A program made the position numbers and the translations under genes. 64,000 bases of DNA, from NCBI RefSeq assembly GCF_000204645.1, contig NC_015422.1, positions 3,737,001-3,801,000 on the forward strand, given 5' to 3'. Origin of the DNA: Alicycliphilus denitrificans K601. GTDB lineage: Bacteria > Pseudomonadota > Gammaproteobacteria > Burkholderiales > Burkholderiaceae_C. The stretch's first letter is position 1; the number at the start of each line of letters is the position of its first letter. Below, piece after piece: positions 37,903-47,029 of the stretch. The notes beneath the pieces are model-generated. The model was not told where the DNA came from, ran no database searches, and worked only from the letters and a program-made list of their open reading frames with translations.

Positions 37903-38898
37903 ATGCGACTTGACCTTCGCGCCCTGCGCAGCTTTGTCGCGGTCGCGTCGGCCGGATCGATTTCGTCGGCGGCGCACAGCCTGCACATCGCCCAGCCCGC
38001 GCTGAGCGTGCAGATCAAGCAACTGGAAGAGCAGCTGGGCGCGGCGCTGTTCGACCGCCATCCGCGCGGCGTGGTGCTGACGGCCGTCGGCGAGCGCCTG
38101 CTGGGCCATGCGGTGGAAATCCTGCGGCGGGTGGACGTGGCCTACGACGACGTGCGCCAGGCGGTCGATCAGCCCAGCGGCCGGGTCGCCATCGCGCTGC
38201 CGCAGTCGGTGGCCAAGTTCGTGACGGTGCCGCTGGTCCAGGCCGTGGTGCGCCAGTGGCCCCAGATCCACCTGCAAATGGTGGAAATGAGCTCGGGCTA
38301 CATCCCGCAGCAGCTGCTGCACGGCCTGGTCGACATCGGCATGACCTTCGGCACGGAAGACGACGCGCGCATGCGCTTCATGCATGTGCTGCAGGAGGAG
38401 CTGGCGTTCGTCACCACGGCGCAGCAGCTGGCGCGGCACCGCGGCGGCCCGGACGGCGACGCGACCCACATGACCCTGCACGACGCGGCGCGGTTTCCGA
38501 TGGTGCTGCCCACCACGACGCAAAGCCTGCGCCGCGTGCTCGACGCCTACATGGCCAAGGCCGGCGTCGCGCCCCGCATCGTGGTGGAGGTGAACACCAT
38601 CCACGAAATTCTGGCCCTGGTGGCCGCGGGCATCGGCTCGACGATCCTGTCGTTCGCCGCCGTCCACGACATGCTGGCCGCCCGGCAGCTGCTGGCGTTG
38701 CCCGTCGGCCGCCCGGCGATGTCCCGCTCCATCTATGCCTGCCGCTCGGCCACCCTGCCCATGTCGATCGCGGCGACCAAGGTGCACGAGCAACTGCTCG
38801 CCACCATCGTCTCGCTCTCGTCCAGCCAGCGCTGGCCGCGGTCCACGGTGATTGCGGCCCTGTCGCAAGGCGACGGCCGCGTCGCGCCATCGGGCTGA
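37903..38898 (+). CDS. LysR-family regulator of module 2
   Basis: 331 residues with the LysR winged helix (LRALRSFVAVASAGSISSAA, IAQPALSVQIKQLEEQLGAA) and the effector domain. Divergent from the Bug/CoA transferase/crotonase operon. The C-terminus is extended by about 25 residues (QRWPRSTVIAALSQGDGR). It ends eight bases before the convergent gene of module 3. Confidence 0.9.
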   Translation: MRLDLRALRSFVAVASAGSISSAAHSLHIAQPALSVQIKQLEEQLGAALFDRHPRGVVLTAVGERLLGHAVEILRRVDVAYDDVRQAVDQPSGRVAIALPQSVAKFVTVPLVQAVVRQWPQIHLQMVEMSSGYIPQQLLHGLVDIGMTFGTEDDARMRFMHVLQEELAFVTTAQQLARHRGGPDGDATHMTLHDAARFPMVLPTTTQSLRRVLDAYMAKAGVAPRIVVEVNTIHEILALVAAGIGSTILSFAAVHDMLAARQLLALPVGRPAMSRSIYACRSATLPMSIAATKVHEQLLATIVSLSSSQRWPRSTVIAALSQGDGRVAPSG

Positions 38899-38905
38899 AA
38901 CAGGG

Positions 38906-39430
38906 TCAGCGCGCGTCGTGCGAGTGGATCTGCAGCGCCTCCAGGAAGCGCGAGACCATGTTGTAGGCCGCCACCGTGGCCGTCAGCTCCACCAGGCGCG
39001 GCGGCTCGAAGTGCGCGGCGACAGAGGCGAAGACCTCGTCGCTCACCTGCACCTGCCGCGTCATCGCGTCGGTGTAGGCCAGCACGGCGCGCTCGCGCGC
39101 GTCGAACAGGGGACAGCCCTGCCACTCCTTAAGAGCGTCCAGCTTGTCCTGCGACACGCCCTCGCGCAGCGCGATGGGCGCGTGCTGGTCCGCTTCGTAG
39201 GGCGCATGGTTGAGCAGCGCCACGCGCATGATGACCAGCTCACGCACGTCGCCCGGCAGGCTGGACTTCTGCCGGATGGCCGTAAGGTAGTTGAGCCAGC
39301 CCTCGGCCACCGGCGCGCTGTGCAGCAGCATCTGGTAGAGGTGCAGGATGCTGCCGCGCTCGGCGACGATGCGGTCGGCCAGCGGACGCACGGCGGCGCT
39401 GGTGCAGTCGGCGTAGGGAATACGGGCCAT
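38906..39430 (-). CDS. Carboxymuconolactone decarboxylase-like protein
   Basis: 174 residues of the AhpD/CMD fold. The core reads RELVIMRVALLNHAPYEADQH. AhpD-type disulfide reductases carry CxxC there; this protein has no cysteine in the motif and keeps the Glu/His pair (YEADQHAP), as in carboxymuconolactone decarboxylase. The reaction is probably a decarboxylation or hydration of an unknown acid. Third gene of module 3, 19 bases behind the Bug gene. Confidence 0.8.
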   Translation of the reverse strand: MARIPYADCTSAAVRPLADRIVAERGSILHLYQMLLHSAPVAEGWLNYLTAIRQKSSLPGDVRELVIMRVALLNHAPYEADQHAPIALREGVSQDKLDALKEWQGCPLFDARERAVLAYTDAMTRQVQVSDEVFASVAAHFEPPRLVELTATVAAYNMVSRFLEALQIHSHDAR

Positions 39431-39449
39431 GGTGCTCCTTGGTTGGAAA

Positions 39450-40418
39450 TCAGTCGGCGGTGACGATTTTTCGTGCCACCAGATCCGCCATCACGTCCGA
39501 ATCCTTGCGCACGCGCGCGGCAAAGTCCTCGGGGCTGCCATTCACGATGTCGAACGCGCTGTCGCCGAAGCGCCTGGCGACCTGCGGATCATGCATCACG
39601 TCGTGCACGGCCTTGATGATCTTGCCGCGCACATCCGCGGGCATGCCGGGCGGCGCCACCAGGCCGATCCAGGTGGGAAACTCGAAGCCGGGGATGAACT
39701 CATTGACCGCCGGCACGTCGGGCAGTTGCGCCGAGCGCCTGGGCGAGCTCACCGCGATCGCACGGATCTTGCCGGACTTGATGTGCGGCAGCATGACCGA
39801 CAGGCCCGCGAAGGCGTAGTCGATGTGCCCGCCCAGCAGGTCGGTGAGCAGCGGCGCGGCGCCCTTGTAGGGCACATGCTCGGTCTTGAGGCCCTTGGCG
39901 AGGGACAGCTGCGCACTGTTCACATGGCCCGCCGAGGCCGTGCCCGCCGAGCCGTAGGAGCTCTTGGGGTGAGCCTGGAGGTACGCCACCAGTTCGCCGA
40001 AGTTCTTCGCCGGCACGTCGTTGCGCGTGACCAGGATCTGCGGCGTGGTGACCAGCAGGCTCAGGTAGTCGAAGCTCTTGAAGGTGTCGAACGGCAGGTT
40101 CTTGACGATGTGGTGGTTCACCGCCTGCGAGTCCAGCGCCAGCATCAGCGTGTAGCCGTCGGGCCTGGCGCGGTGCAGTTCGCCCGCGCCCACCGATCCG
40201 CTGGCGCCGGGCTTGTTGTCGATCACGATGGGCTGCCCGAGCGCCTCGCCCAGCCGGTTGCCGATGATGCGCGCCGTCTGGTCCACCGCGCCGCCGGGCG
40301 CGAACGGAACGATCAGGCGGATGGACTGGCTCGGATACCCCTGCGCCCAGGCAGAGGGCAGCACGCTGCAGGCAAGGGCCGCGCCAGCGCAGGCCAGCCA
40401 GATACGGCGATGGATCAT
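39450..40418 (-). CDS. Bug-family periplasmic tricarboxylate-binding protein
   Basis: 322 residues with a Sec signal (RRIWLACAGAALACSVLPSA then WAQ), VPFAPGGAVDQTARIIGNRL, VIDNKPGASGSVGAGEL, YGSAGTASAGHVNSAQLSLA, VPYKGAAPLLTDLLGGHIDY, and LPDVPAVNEFIPGFEF. ATG 40418 has AAGGAG eight bases upstream; the longer open frame is the shadow of the upstream dehydrogenase. It lies between an SDR and a CMD-like enzyme, so the imported acid is probably handled by those. Confidence 0.9.
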   Translation of the reverse strand: MIHRRIWLACAGAALACSVLPSAWAQGYPSQSIRLIVPFAPGGAVDQTARIIGNRLGEALGQPIVIDNKPGASGSVGAGELHRARPDGYTLMLALDSQAVNHHIVKNLPFDTFKSFDYLSLLVTTPQILVTRNDVPAKNFGELVAYLQAHPKSSYGSAGTASAGHVNSAQLSLAKGLKTEHVPYKGAAPLLTDLLGGHIDYAFAGLSVMLPHIKSGKIRAIAVSSPRRSAQLPDVPAVNEFIPGFEFPTWIGLVAPPGMPADVRGKIIKAVHDVMHDPQVARRFGDSAFDIVNGSPEDFAARVRKDSDVMADLVARKIVTAD

Positions 40419-40450
40419 GGTGTTGTCTCCTTTCATGGTTCTTTTGAAAA

Positions 40451-41266
40451 CTAGCGCGTGGCGGCGATGAGGCCGCCGTCCACCACGATCTCCGTGCCCG
40501 TCACGTAGCGGCTCTCGTCCGCCACGAGGAACAGCACGGCGTGGGCGGTATCCCAGCCCGTGCCCATGCGCTTCATGGGCACCTGGTTGTTGCGGTGGTC
40601 GATGAAGCCCTGCGTGTCGCCCTTGGCGTACTTCGCGGCCAGCCCCTCGATCAGCGGCGTGTGCATCAGGCCGGGCACCACGCAGTTCAGGCGGATGCCC
40701 TCGGCCGCGTGGATCACCGCCGTGGTGTGCGTGAAGTGCAGCAGCCCCGCCTTGGCCGCCGCGTAGGCCACCTGCGGCTTGCCGATGTAGCGCAGCCCGG
40801 CCACCGAGGCCACGTTCACGATCGCCCCGCCGCCCTGGCTGCGCATGTGCGCAATGACGTGCTTGCACGAGAGGTACGCGCTCTTGAGGTTGACCTGGAT
40901 CTGCGCGTCCCACACGTCCTCGTCCATATCCACCGGGCCGCCGGGCTGCGACACGCCCACGTTGTTCACCAGGATGTCGATGCGGCCGAAACGCTCGACG
41001 CACTGCGCCACGGCGTCGGCCACCTGATCGGATCGCGTGGCGTCGCATGCCATCACCTCGCACGTGCCGCCCTCGCTGCGGACCAGGCGCGCCGTCTCCT
41101 GCGCGTGCGGCAGCGCCAGATCGGTGCCGAACACCCGCGCACCCTGCCGCGCGAGCAGCACCGCCGTGGCCCGCCCATTGCCCCAGCCGTCGGCCACCGC
41201 CCCGCAGCCCATCACCAGGGCCACCTTTCCCGTCAGATCCAGCACATCCGCCTCCTCATCGGTCAT
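40451..41266 (-). CDS. Short-chain dehydrogenase/reductase
   Basis: About 271 residues. The cofactor region is VALVMGCGAVADGWGNGRAT, an enlarged glycine loop compared with the usual GxxxGxG. NNVGVSQPGG and the catalytic pair Y-x3-K in VAYAAAKAGLLHFT with the upstream serine in VNVASVAG are present. It ends with the SDR C-terminal TGTEIVVDGGLIAA. First gene of module 3; a GTG lies just before the ATG and is also possible as start. The substrate is unknown. Confidence 0.88.
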   Translation of the reverse strand: MTDEEADVLDLTGKVALVMGCGAVADGWGNGRATAVLLARQGARVFGTDLALPHAQETARLVRSEGGTCEVMACDATRSDQVADAVAQCVERFGRIDILVNNVGVSQPGGPVDMDEDVWDAQIQVNLKSAYLSCKHVIAHMRSQGGGAIVNVASVAGLRYIGKPQVAYAAAKAGLLHFTHTTAVIHAAEGIRLNCVVPGLMHTPLIEGLAAKYAKGDTQGFIDHRNNQVPMKRMGTGWDTAHAVLFLVADESRYVTGTEIVVDGGLIAATR

Positions 41267-41342
41267 CACGACGGTGCGAATGCTAGGCAGCGGTCATATA
41301 TTTTTGAAATTCTTTCTATCTATCCATTTATAAAATCAAGGA
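41267..41342. promoter_or_regulatory. Divergent control region of module 3
   Basis: AT-rich 76-base gap. For the LysR gene, TTGAAA (41305-41310) and TTATAA (41329-41334) are 18 bases apart, and the -10 ends eight bases before the ATG, so a leaderless transcript is possible. Confidence 0.5.
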
Positions 41343-42272
41343 ATGAATATCGCGCCCCGGCAACTCCGCATGTTCCTTGCGCTGGCGGAGTCCCTGAACT
41401 TCAGCAAGACGGCGGAGCAGCTGTTCATGACCCAGCCCTCCCTGAGCAAGGCGATCCGCGACCTGGAGGAAGCCCTGGGCCTGCCGCTGTTCGAGCGCAC
41501 CACGCGCAGCGTGCAGCTCACGGCCAGCGGCAGCCGGCTTGCCGCCATCGCGCGCGCGGTGGTGGGCGAGTACGACGCTGGCCTGCAGCGCATGCTGTCG
41601 TCCGCCGAGCGCGAGGCGCGCCACATCGGCATCGCCTCGCTGCCCTCGCTGGCCCACGTGATCCTGCCGCAGGTGTGCGCGGCGCTGGAGCGGCGCTACC
41701 ACCTGCCCCAGATCACCGTGCACGACTGCTCCAACGATGCGTGCATCCAGCGCCTGCTGAACTACCAGGCAGACTTCGCGCTGGCGTCCGTTGCGCCGTC
41801 GCACCCCGACCTGAAATACGAGGAAGTGCTGCGCGACCGCTTCGTGCTGCTGTCGTGCGGCCCCTGGCGGCAGCGCCTGAAGCCGACGATGCACCTGGAC
41901 GACCTGGTGGACCTGCCCCTCATCAGCATGACCGACGCCAGCACGGCCATGCGCTACATCAGCGCCGCCTACCTGCAGCGCGGCGTGGAGTTCCGCCCCA
42001 AGATGCAGTTCGACCAAGTGGGCACGATCGCGGGCTTCGTGAAGAAAGGGCTGGGCATCGCCGTGCTACCCTACCTGGGCATGATGCCCATGCTCAGCCT
42101 GCGCGGGCTGCGGCTATCGGAGATCGCCGACGGGCCCGTGCGCTCCGTGGGCATCGTGACGCGCAGGGTGGGCGCGCCGACCTCCGTGGCCCTGGCGGCG
42201 ATGGAAGAGGTCAAGGCCACCACGCAGGGGCTGATGAACAAGCATCCGGGCTGGATTCTTCCGCCGTCTTGA
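41343..42272 (+). CDS. LysR-family regulator of module 3
   Basis: 309 residues with the LysR helix-turn-helix (LRMFLALAESLNFSKTAEQL, MTQPSLSKAIRDLEEALGLP) and an effector domain (IGIASLPSLAHVILPQVCAA). Divergent from the SDR/Bug/CMD operon and its likely regulator. The AAGGA stretch lies directly against the ATG, so either the start is unusual or translation is leaderless. Confidence 0.9.
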   Translation: MNIAPRQLRMFLALAESLNFSKTAEQLFMTQPSLSKAIRDLEEALGLPLFERTTRSVQLTASGSRLAAIARAVVGEYDAGLQRMLSSAEREARHIGIASLPSLAHVILPQVCAALERRYHLPQITVHDCSNDACIQRLLNYQADFALASVAPSHPDLKYEEVLRDRFVLLSCGPWRQRLKPTMHLDDLVDLPLISMTDASTAMRYISAAYLQRGVEFRPKMQFDQVGTIAGFVKKGLGIAVLPYLGMMPMLSLRGLRLSEIADGPVRSVGIVTRRVGAPTSVALAAMEEVKATTQGLMNKHPGWILPPS

Positions 42273-42288
42273 GGGCAGTCGGCGGCCC

Positions 42289-45054
42289 TCAATGCGCCTT
42301 GTCCCAGTCCGGCCCCACGCCCACCTCGGCCAGCAGCGGCACCTTGAGCTCGGCCACGCCCGCCATGATGCGCGGCACCTCGGCGCGCAGCCAGTTCACG
42401 TCGCCCTCGGGCAGCTCGAAGACGAGTTCGTCGTGCACCTGCATGATCATGAGCACTTCGGGCTTGGCTGCATCCAGCGCGTCCTGCACCTGGACCATGG
42501 CCTTCTTGATCAGGTCGGCCGCCGTGCCCTGCATGGGCGCGTTGATGGCGGCGCGCTCGGCCGCGCTGCGGCGCGGGCCGTTGGGGGAGTTGATCTCGGG
42601 CAGGTACAGACGCCGGCCGAACACGGTCTCGACGTAGCCGCGCGCCTTGGCCTGTGCCTTGGTGTCCTGCATGTACTGCCACACCCCGGGGTAGCGCTGG
42701 AAGTAGCGGTCGATGTAGTTCTTGGCGGCCGTGTTGTCGATGCCGAGGTTCTTCGCCAGGCCGTAGCTGCTCATGCCGTAGATCAGGCCGAAGTTGATGA
42801 CCTTGGCGTAGCGGCGCTGCTCGCTCGTGACCTGGCCGAGCGCCACGCCGAACACCTCGGCCGCCGTGGCGCGGTGCACGTCCAGTCCCTCGTGGAAGGC
42901 GCGCAGCAGGGCCTCGTCGCCGCTGATGTGGGCCATGATGCGCAGCTCGATCTGGCTGTAGTCGCAGCTCGCGATCACGCGGCCCGGCGGGGCGACGAAG
43001 GCCTCGCGCACGCGCCGGCCCTCGGGCGTGCGGATGGGGATGTTCTGCAGGTTGGGGTCGTTGCTCGACAGGCGCCCGGTCACGGCCACGGCCTGGGCGT
43101 AGTGCGTGTGCACGCGGCCGGTGCGCGGGTCGGCCAGCTGGGCGAGCTTGTCGGTGTAGGTGCCCTTGAGCTTGGAGAGGCTGCGGTGCTCCAGCAGCTT
43201 GGCGGGCAGGGGATAGTCCTCGGCGAGCTTCTCCAGCACCTCCTCGTCGGTGCTGCGCGCGCCGGTCGCCGTCTTCTTGACGACGGGCATGCCGAGCTTG
43301 TCGAAGAAGATCTCGCCGAGCTGCTTGGGGCTGCCCAGATTGAAGGGCTGGCCCGCGATGTCGTAGGCCTCCTGCTCCAGCTGCAGGATGCGCTGGCCCA
43401 GCGCATGGCTCTGGGCGGCGAGCCTGTCCGCGTCGATGAGCACGCCGTTGCGCTCGATGCGGAACAGCGTCTCGCTGCACGCGATCTCCAGCGCGTAGAT
43501 GCCGCGCAGCTTCTCGTCGGCCTCGAGCTGCGGCCAGAGCACGCGGTGCACGTCGAGCGTCTGGTCGGAGTCCTCGCAGGAATAGGCCGCGGCCTTGTCC
43601 ACGGGCACCTGCGAGAACGGAATCTGCTTGGCGCCCTTGCCGCACAGGTCTTCGTAGCTGATGCCGGTGCGGCCCGTGTGGCGCTCGGCCAGGCTCGCGA
43701 GGCCGTGGGGCTTGTGCACCTCCAGCACGTAGCTTTGCAGCATGGTGTCGTGCACATAGCCACGCACCTCTATGCCGTGGTTGGCGAACACGTGGCGGTC
43801 GTACTTGACGTGCTGGCCCAGCTTCGGGTGCTTCGGGTCCTCCAGCCACGGCTTCAGGCGCGCCAGCACCTCGGCCAGCGGCAGCTGCGCGGGCGTGTCC
43901 GGGCCGTCGTGGGCCAGGGGGATGTAGGCGGCGGCGCCGGGCTCGACGCTGAAGGAGATGCCCACGATCTCGGCGCGCAGTTCGTCGAGCGAGGTGGTCT
44001 CGGTATCGATGGCCGCCAGCGGCGCGGCCCTCACCCGCGCCAGCCAGTCGTCGAGCTGCGCCCAGGTCAGGATGATGTCGTAGGCCACGTCGCGGTGCTG
44101 GGCCCGGGTGGCGACGGTGCTGGCATCGGGCGCGTCGAACAGGTCGCCGCTGGCGCCGGCGGGAGCGGCCTCGGGCTTGAGCGCGCGGGCCAGGCTCTTG
44201 AAGCCGTATTTTTGATAAAAATCGGCCAAATTGCCCGTCTGCTCTGCGCTAAAAGCTATCGCATCCATAGCAGGCAGGCCGGCCACATGGCCACTCAGGT
44301 CGCAGTCGGTCTTGATGGTGACGAGCTCGCGCGCCGTGGGCAGCCAGTCCAGCGCGCCGCGCAGGTTCTCGCCGGCCACGCCCTTGATGGCGCCGGCGTG
44401 GGCCACCAGCGCGTCCAGCGAGCCGTATTCCGCGAGCCACTTGGCGGCCGTCTTGGGGCCGACCTTCGGGACGCCCGGCACGTTGTCCACGGCGTCGCCC
44501 ACCAGGGCCTGGAAGTCCACCATCAGCGCGGGCGGCACGCCGAACTCGGCCGTCACGCCGGCCACGTCGCGCCGCTTGCCGTTCATGGTGTCGATGATGG
44601 TGACGTGCTCGTCCACGAGCTGGCTCAGGTCCTTGTCGCCGCTCGATATCACGACCCGCATGCCCTGGCCGGCCGCGGCCCTGGCCAGGGTGCCTATCAC
44701 GTCGTCGGCCTCCACGCCCTCGATGGCCAGCACTGGCCAGCCCAACAGCCGCACCACTTCGTGGATGGGCTCGATCTGCGCGCGCAGGTCCTCGGGCATG
44801 GGCGCGCGGTTGGCCTTGTAGTCGGGGTAGATGGCGTCGCGGAAGGTGGGGCCGCTGGCGTCGAACACGCAGGCCGCGTAGTCGGCATGCACCTCCTTCT
44901 TGAGCGCCTGCAGCATGTTGATCATGCCGCGTATCGCCCCCGTGGCCGCGCTCGTGGGGTCGCCCGGCACGGCGCGCAGGTCGGGCATGGCATGGAAGGC
45001 GCGGTAGAGGTAGCTGGAACCATCGACCAGCACCAGGGTTTTGGTGTCGCTCAT
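42289..45054 (-). CDS. polA: DNA polymerase I
   Basis: 921 residues: 5'-3' exonuclease (1-290; VDGSSYLYRAFHAMPDLR, GDKDLSQLV, VGPKTAAKWL), 3'-5' proofreading exonuclease with intact acids (D350-T-E352; YSCEDSDQTLDVH), and the polymerase domain (D698 in DYSQIELRIMAHIS, O-helix RRYAKVINFGLIYGMSSYGL, and H874-D875 in QVHDELVFEL). Residues 260-282, the stretch just after the first domain, are encoded by a dispersed-repeat copy with AT-rich codons. No SD; a CACAAT box (45061-45066) ends six bases before the ATG. Confidence 0.97.
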   Translation of the reverse strand: MSDTKTLVLVDGSSYLYRAFHAMPDLRAVPGDPTSAATGAIRGMINMLQALKKEVHADYAACVFDASGPTFRDAIYPDYKANRAPMPEDLRAQIEPIHEVVRLLGWPVLAIEGVEADDVIGTLARAAAGQGMRVVISSGDKDLSQLVDEHVTIIDTMNGKRRDVAGVTAEFGVPPALMVDFQALVGDAVDNVPGVPKVGPKTAAKWLAEYGSLDALVAHAGAIKGVAGENLRGALDWLPTARELVTIKTDCDLSGHVAGLPAMDAIAFSAEQTGNLADFYQKYGFKSLARALKPEAAPAGASGDLFDAPDASTVATRAQHRDVAYDIILTWAQLDDWLARVRAAPLAAIDTETTSLDELRAEIVGISFSVEPGAAAYIPLAHDGPDTPAQLPLAEVLARLKPWLEDPKHPKLGQHVKYDRHVFANHGIEVRGYVHDTMLQSYVLEVHKPHGLASLAERHTGRTGISYEDLCGKGAKQIPFSQVPVDKAAAYSCEDSDQTLDVHRVLWPQLEADEKLRGIYALEIACSETLFRIERNGVLIDADRLAAQSHALGQRILQLEQEAYDIAGQPFNLGSPKQLGEIFFDKLGMPVVKKTATGARSTDEEVLEKLAEDYPLPAKLLEHRSLSKLKGTYTDKLAQLADPRTGRVHTHYAQAVAVTGRLSSNDPNLQNIPIRTPEGRRVREAFVAPPGRVIASCDYSQIELRIMAHISGDEALLRAFHEGLDVHRATAAEVFGVALGQVTSEQRRYAKVINFGLIYGMSSYGLAKNLGIDNTAAKNYIDRYFQRYPGVWQYMQDTKAQAKARGYVETVFGRRLYLPEINSPNGPRRSAAERAAINAPMQGTAADLIKKAMVQVQDALDAAKPEVLMIMQVHDELVFELPEGDVNWLRAEVPRIMAGVAELKVPLLAEVGVGPDWDKAH
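44209..44276 (-). repeat. Palindromic repeat, copy g, inside polA
   Basis: Minus strand: GCGATAGCTTTTAGCGCAGA followed by GGGCAATTTGGCCGATTTTT. It encodes residues about 260-282 of PolA. The AT content stands out from the surrounding sequence. Confidence 0.6.
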
Positions 45055-45135
45055 GGGGCGATTGTGCACACAAGCACCGCGGGAAAATCGGCACAATCGC
45101 GTGCCTCGCCTCATTACCCGACGCTTTTTCCGCCC

Positions 45136-45558
45136 ATGAAACACATTCTTGCGCTGCTGGCCTGCGCAGCATCCATGCCGGCCCTGGCCGATGCCGAACC
45201 CAGGAACAACGTGCCGCCCCTGCTGCAGAAGTCCGTCAAGGGCGGGGGCATCACGGCCGCGCGGTTCGACGCCGGCGTGCTGCGGGCGCAGCTCAACAAG
45301 CCCGAGGTCACCGAGCTGATGTACGGCACCTTCGTCTTCCACAACATCTGCGCCCAGCAGTGGTACGAGCCGGCGCAGTTCGCCGCCGTGGGGCTGACCC
45401 GCGTGGAGCTGTTCAACGCCGAGGGCACCCAGGGCTTCGCCTTCGACGCGCGCGGCGACACGTGCGCGGAGATGGGCAGGCTCGGCAAGAACTTCCGCAG
45501 CTTCATCGCCCGGTACACCGTGGCCTGCACGGCCGGCAACTGCCCGCCGCAGCGCTGA
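45136..45558 (+). CDS. Exported hypothetical protein
   Basis: 140 residues with a Sec signal peptide (MKHILALLACAASMPALADA). The mature part has four cysteines (HNICAQQW, DTCAEMGRL, YTVACTAGNC), likely two disulfides, and no membrane segment. I do not recognise a family. It starts 81 bases from the divergent polA start; a CACAAT box near 45090 may be its -10. It precedes the DUF2782 gene in the same direction. Confidence 0.75.
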   Translation: MKHILALLACAASMPALADAEPRNNVPPLLQKSVKGGGITAARFDAGVLRAQLNKPEVTELMYGTFVFHNICAQQWYEPAQFAAVGLTRVELFNAEGTQGFAFDARGDTCAEMGRLGKNFRSFIARYTVACTAGNCPPQR

Positions 45559-45589
45559 CCGCGTGGCGCCCACGACCTACAATCGCGCC

Positions 45590-45955
45590 ATGCGCGCCGT
45601 TCATTGCCTTCTGCTGCTGGCCATCGCCAGCGCCCCCGCCCTGGCCCAGAATTCGGGCCAAAACCAAGCTCATCCCAATACGGGCGAGCGCGGTCAGCTA
45701 TTGGAAAAAGAGCAGAAAGCCGACGGCCGCCTCGAGCAGCGCGTGCAGCGCATCGTGGTCGAGGACGCCGGCAGCCGCATCGACGAGCTGCGCGTGGGCG
45801 GCCAGACGCAGAGCATCACGGTGCAGCCCAAGACCGGCACGCCCATGCCGTCCTACGAGGTGCAGTCCAACGACGGCGCGCGCGCACGGCCCGGCAACTT
45901 CAACGAATCCGACACCGTGACCGCGCCGCGCGTGTGGAACCTGCGCAAGTTCTGA
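45590..45955 (+). CDS. DUF2782-family exported protein
   Basis: 121 residues with a short signal peptide (MRAVHCLLLLAIASAPALAQ). RVQRIVVEDAGSRIDELRVG, GQTQSITVQPKTGTPMPSYE match the DUF2782 pattern of small proteins that often lie between polA and thrB in proteobacteria; that placement holds here. Function unknown. TACAAT (45578-45583) ends six bases before the ATG with a CTGACC -35-like box 17 bases further up, so the mRNA may be leaderless. Residues about 20-40 may come from a decayed repeat copy. Confidence 0.75.
   Translation: MRAVHCLLLLAIASAPALAQNSGQNQAHPNTGERGQLLEKEQKADGRLEQRVQRIVVEDAGSRIDELRVGGQTQSITVQPKTGTPMPSYEVQSNDGARARPGNFNESDTVTAPRVWNLRKF
45649..45712 (-). repeat. Possible decayed palindromic repeat, copy h
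   Basis: Minus strand: CCAATAGCTGACCGCGCTCG. The second half is poorly preserved. Included because of the AATAGCTG start and its low GC in a GC-rich gene. Confidence 0.35.
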
Positions 45956-46032
45956 CCTAAAGCCCCTCCTTAGCCCCGCCGCCGACAGGCGCGCGCCCGT
46001 CCCTGCTTTTGCCGCACGCTTTTCACTGACCC

Positions 46033-46983
46033 ATGGCCGTTTTTACCGAAGTCTCCAGCAAAGAGGCGAGCGACCTGCTGCGCCGCCTGCAACTGGGCGA
46101 GCTGCTCGCGCTGCGCGGCATCGAGGGCGGCATAGAGAACACCAACTACTTCGTCACCAGCGAGCAGGGCGAATACGTGCTCACGCTGTTCGAGCGCCTG
46201 ACGTTCGAGCAGCTGCCCTTCTACCTGCACCTGATGAAGCACCTGGCGCACGCCGGCATTCCCGTGCCCGACCCGCAGGCCGACATGCACGGCGAGATCC
46301 TGCACACCGTGGCCGGCAAGCCCGCGGCGCTGGCCACCAAGCTGCGCGGCAAGAGCCAGCTGGCCCCGCAGGCGGCGCACTGCGCGGCCGTCGGCACGCT
46401 GCTGGCGCGCATGCACCTGGCCGCGCGCGACTACGAGCGCCAGCAGCCCAACCTGCGCGGCCTGCCCTGGTGGAACGAGACCGTCCCCGTGGTGCTGCCG
46501 CACGTCGGCCCCGGGCAGGCGGCCCTGCTGCAGTCGGAGCTCGCCTACCAGAACCACGTGGCGGCCGGCAGCGGCTACGCGGCGCTGCCGCGCGGCCCCA
46601 TCCATGCCGACCTGTTCCGCGACAACGTGATGTTCGAGGGGACCGAGCTCACGGGCTGCTTCGACTTCTATTTCGCCGGCGTGGACACTTGGCTGTTCGA
46701 CTTGGCCGTGTGCCTGAACGACTGGTGCATAGACCTGCCCACGGGCCGCCACGACGGCGAACGCACCGCCGCCATGCTGGCCGCCTACCAGGCCGTGCGC
46801 CCCCTGACCGCCGCCGAGCGCGAGCTGCTGCCCGCCATGCTGCGCGCCGGCGCGCTGCGCTTCTGGATATCGCGCCTGTGGGACTTCCACCTGCCGCGCC
46901 AGGCCAGCATGCTCAAGCCCCACGACCCCGCGCATTTCGAGCGCGTGCTGCGCGAGCGCGTGCGGCACCCCGTACATCCTTGA
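46033..46983 (+). CDS. thrB: Homoserine kinase (ThrB, aminoglycoside-kinase fold)
   Basis: ATP-dependent phosphorylation of homoserine in threonine synthesis. 316 residues of the APH fold: [13 protein letters not shown] (nucleotide-binding strand), the Brenner motif H191-A-D193-LFR-D197-N198 ([14 protein letters not shown]), and the metal-binding [17 protein letters not shown]. This protein is of the proteobacterial ThrB type that is unrelated to GHMP kinases. It follows two exported-protein genes and precedes a BPSS1780-type membrane protein. Confidence 0.92.
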   Translation: MAVFTEVSSKEASDLLRRLQLGELLALRGIEGGIENTNYFVTSEQGEYVLTLFERLTFEQLPFYLHLMKHLAHAGIPVPDPQADMHGEILHTVAGKPAALATKLRGKSQLAPQAAHCAAVGTLLARMHLAARDYERQQPNLRGLPWWNETVPVVLPHVGPGQAALLQSELAYQNHVAAGSGYAALPRGPIHADLFRDNVMFEGTELTGCFDFYFAGVDTWLFDLAVCLNDWCIDLPTGRHDGERTAAMLAAYQAVRPLTAAERELLPAMLRAGALRFWISRLWDFHLPRQASMLKPHDPAHFERVLRERVRHPVHP

Positions 46984-47029
46984 CGCACCTGCCTGCCGGA
47001 GCCGCCCTCTGGGGTAGAGTCGCCACACC

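Noticed and set aside
42270..42288. GAGGGC...GCCCTC stem between the LysR gene and polA as a terminator
   Set aside because: Only six base pairs and no T-run on either strand.
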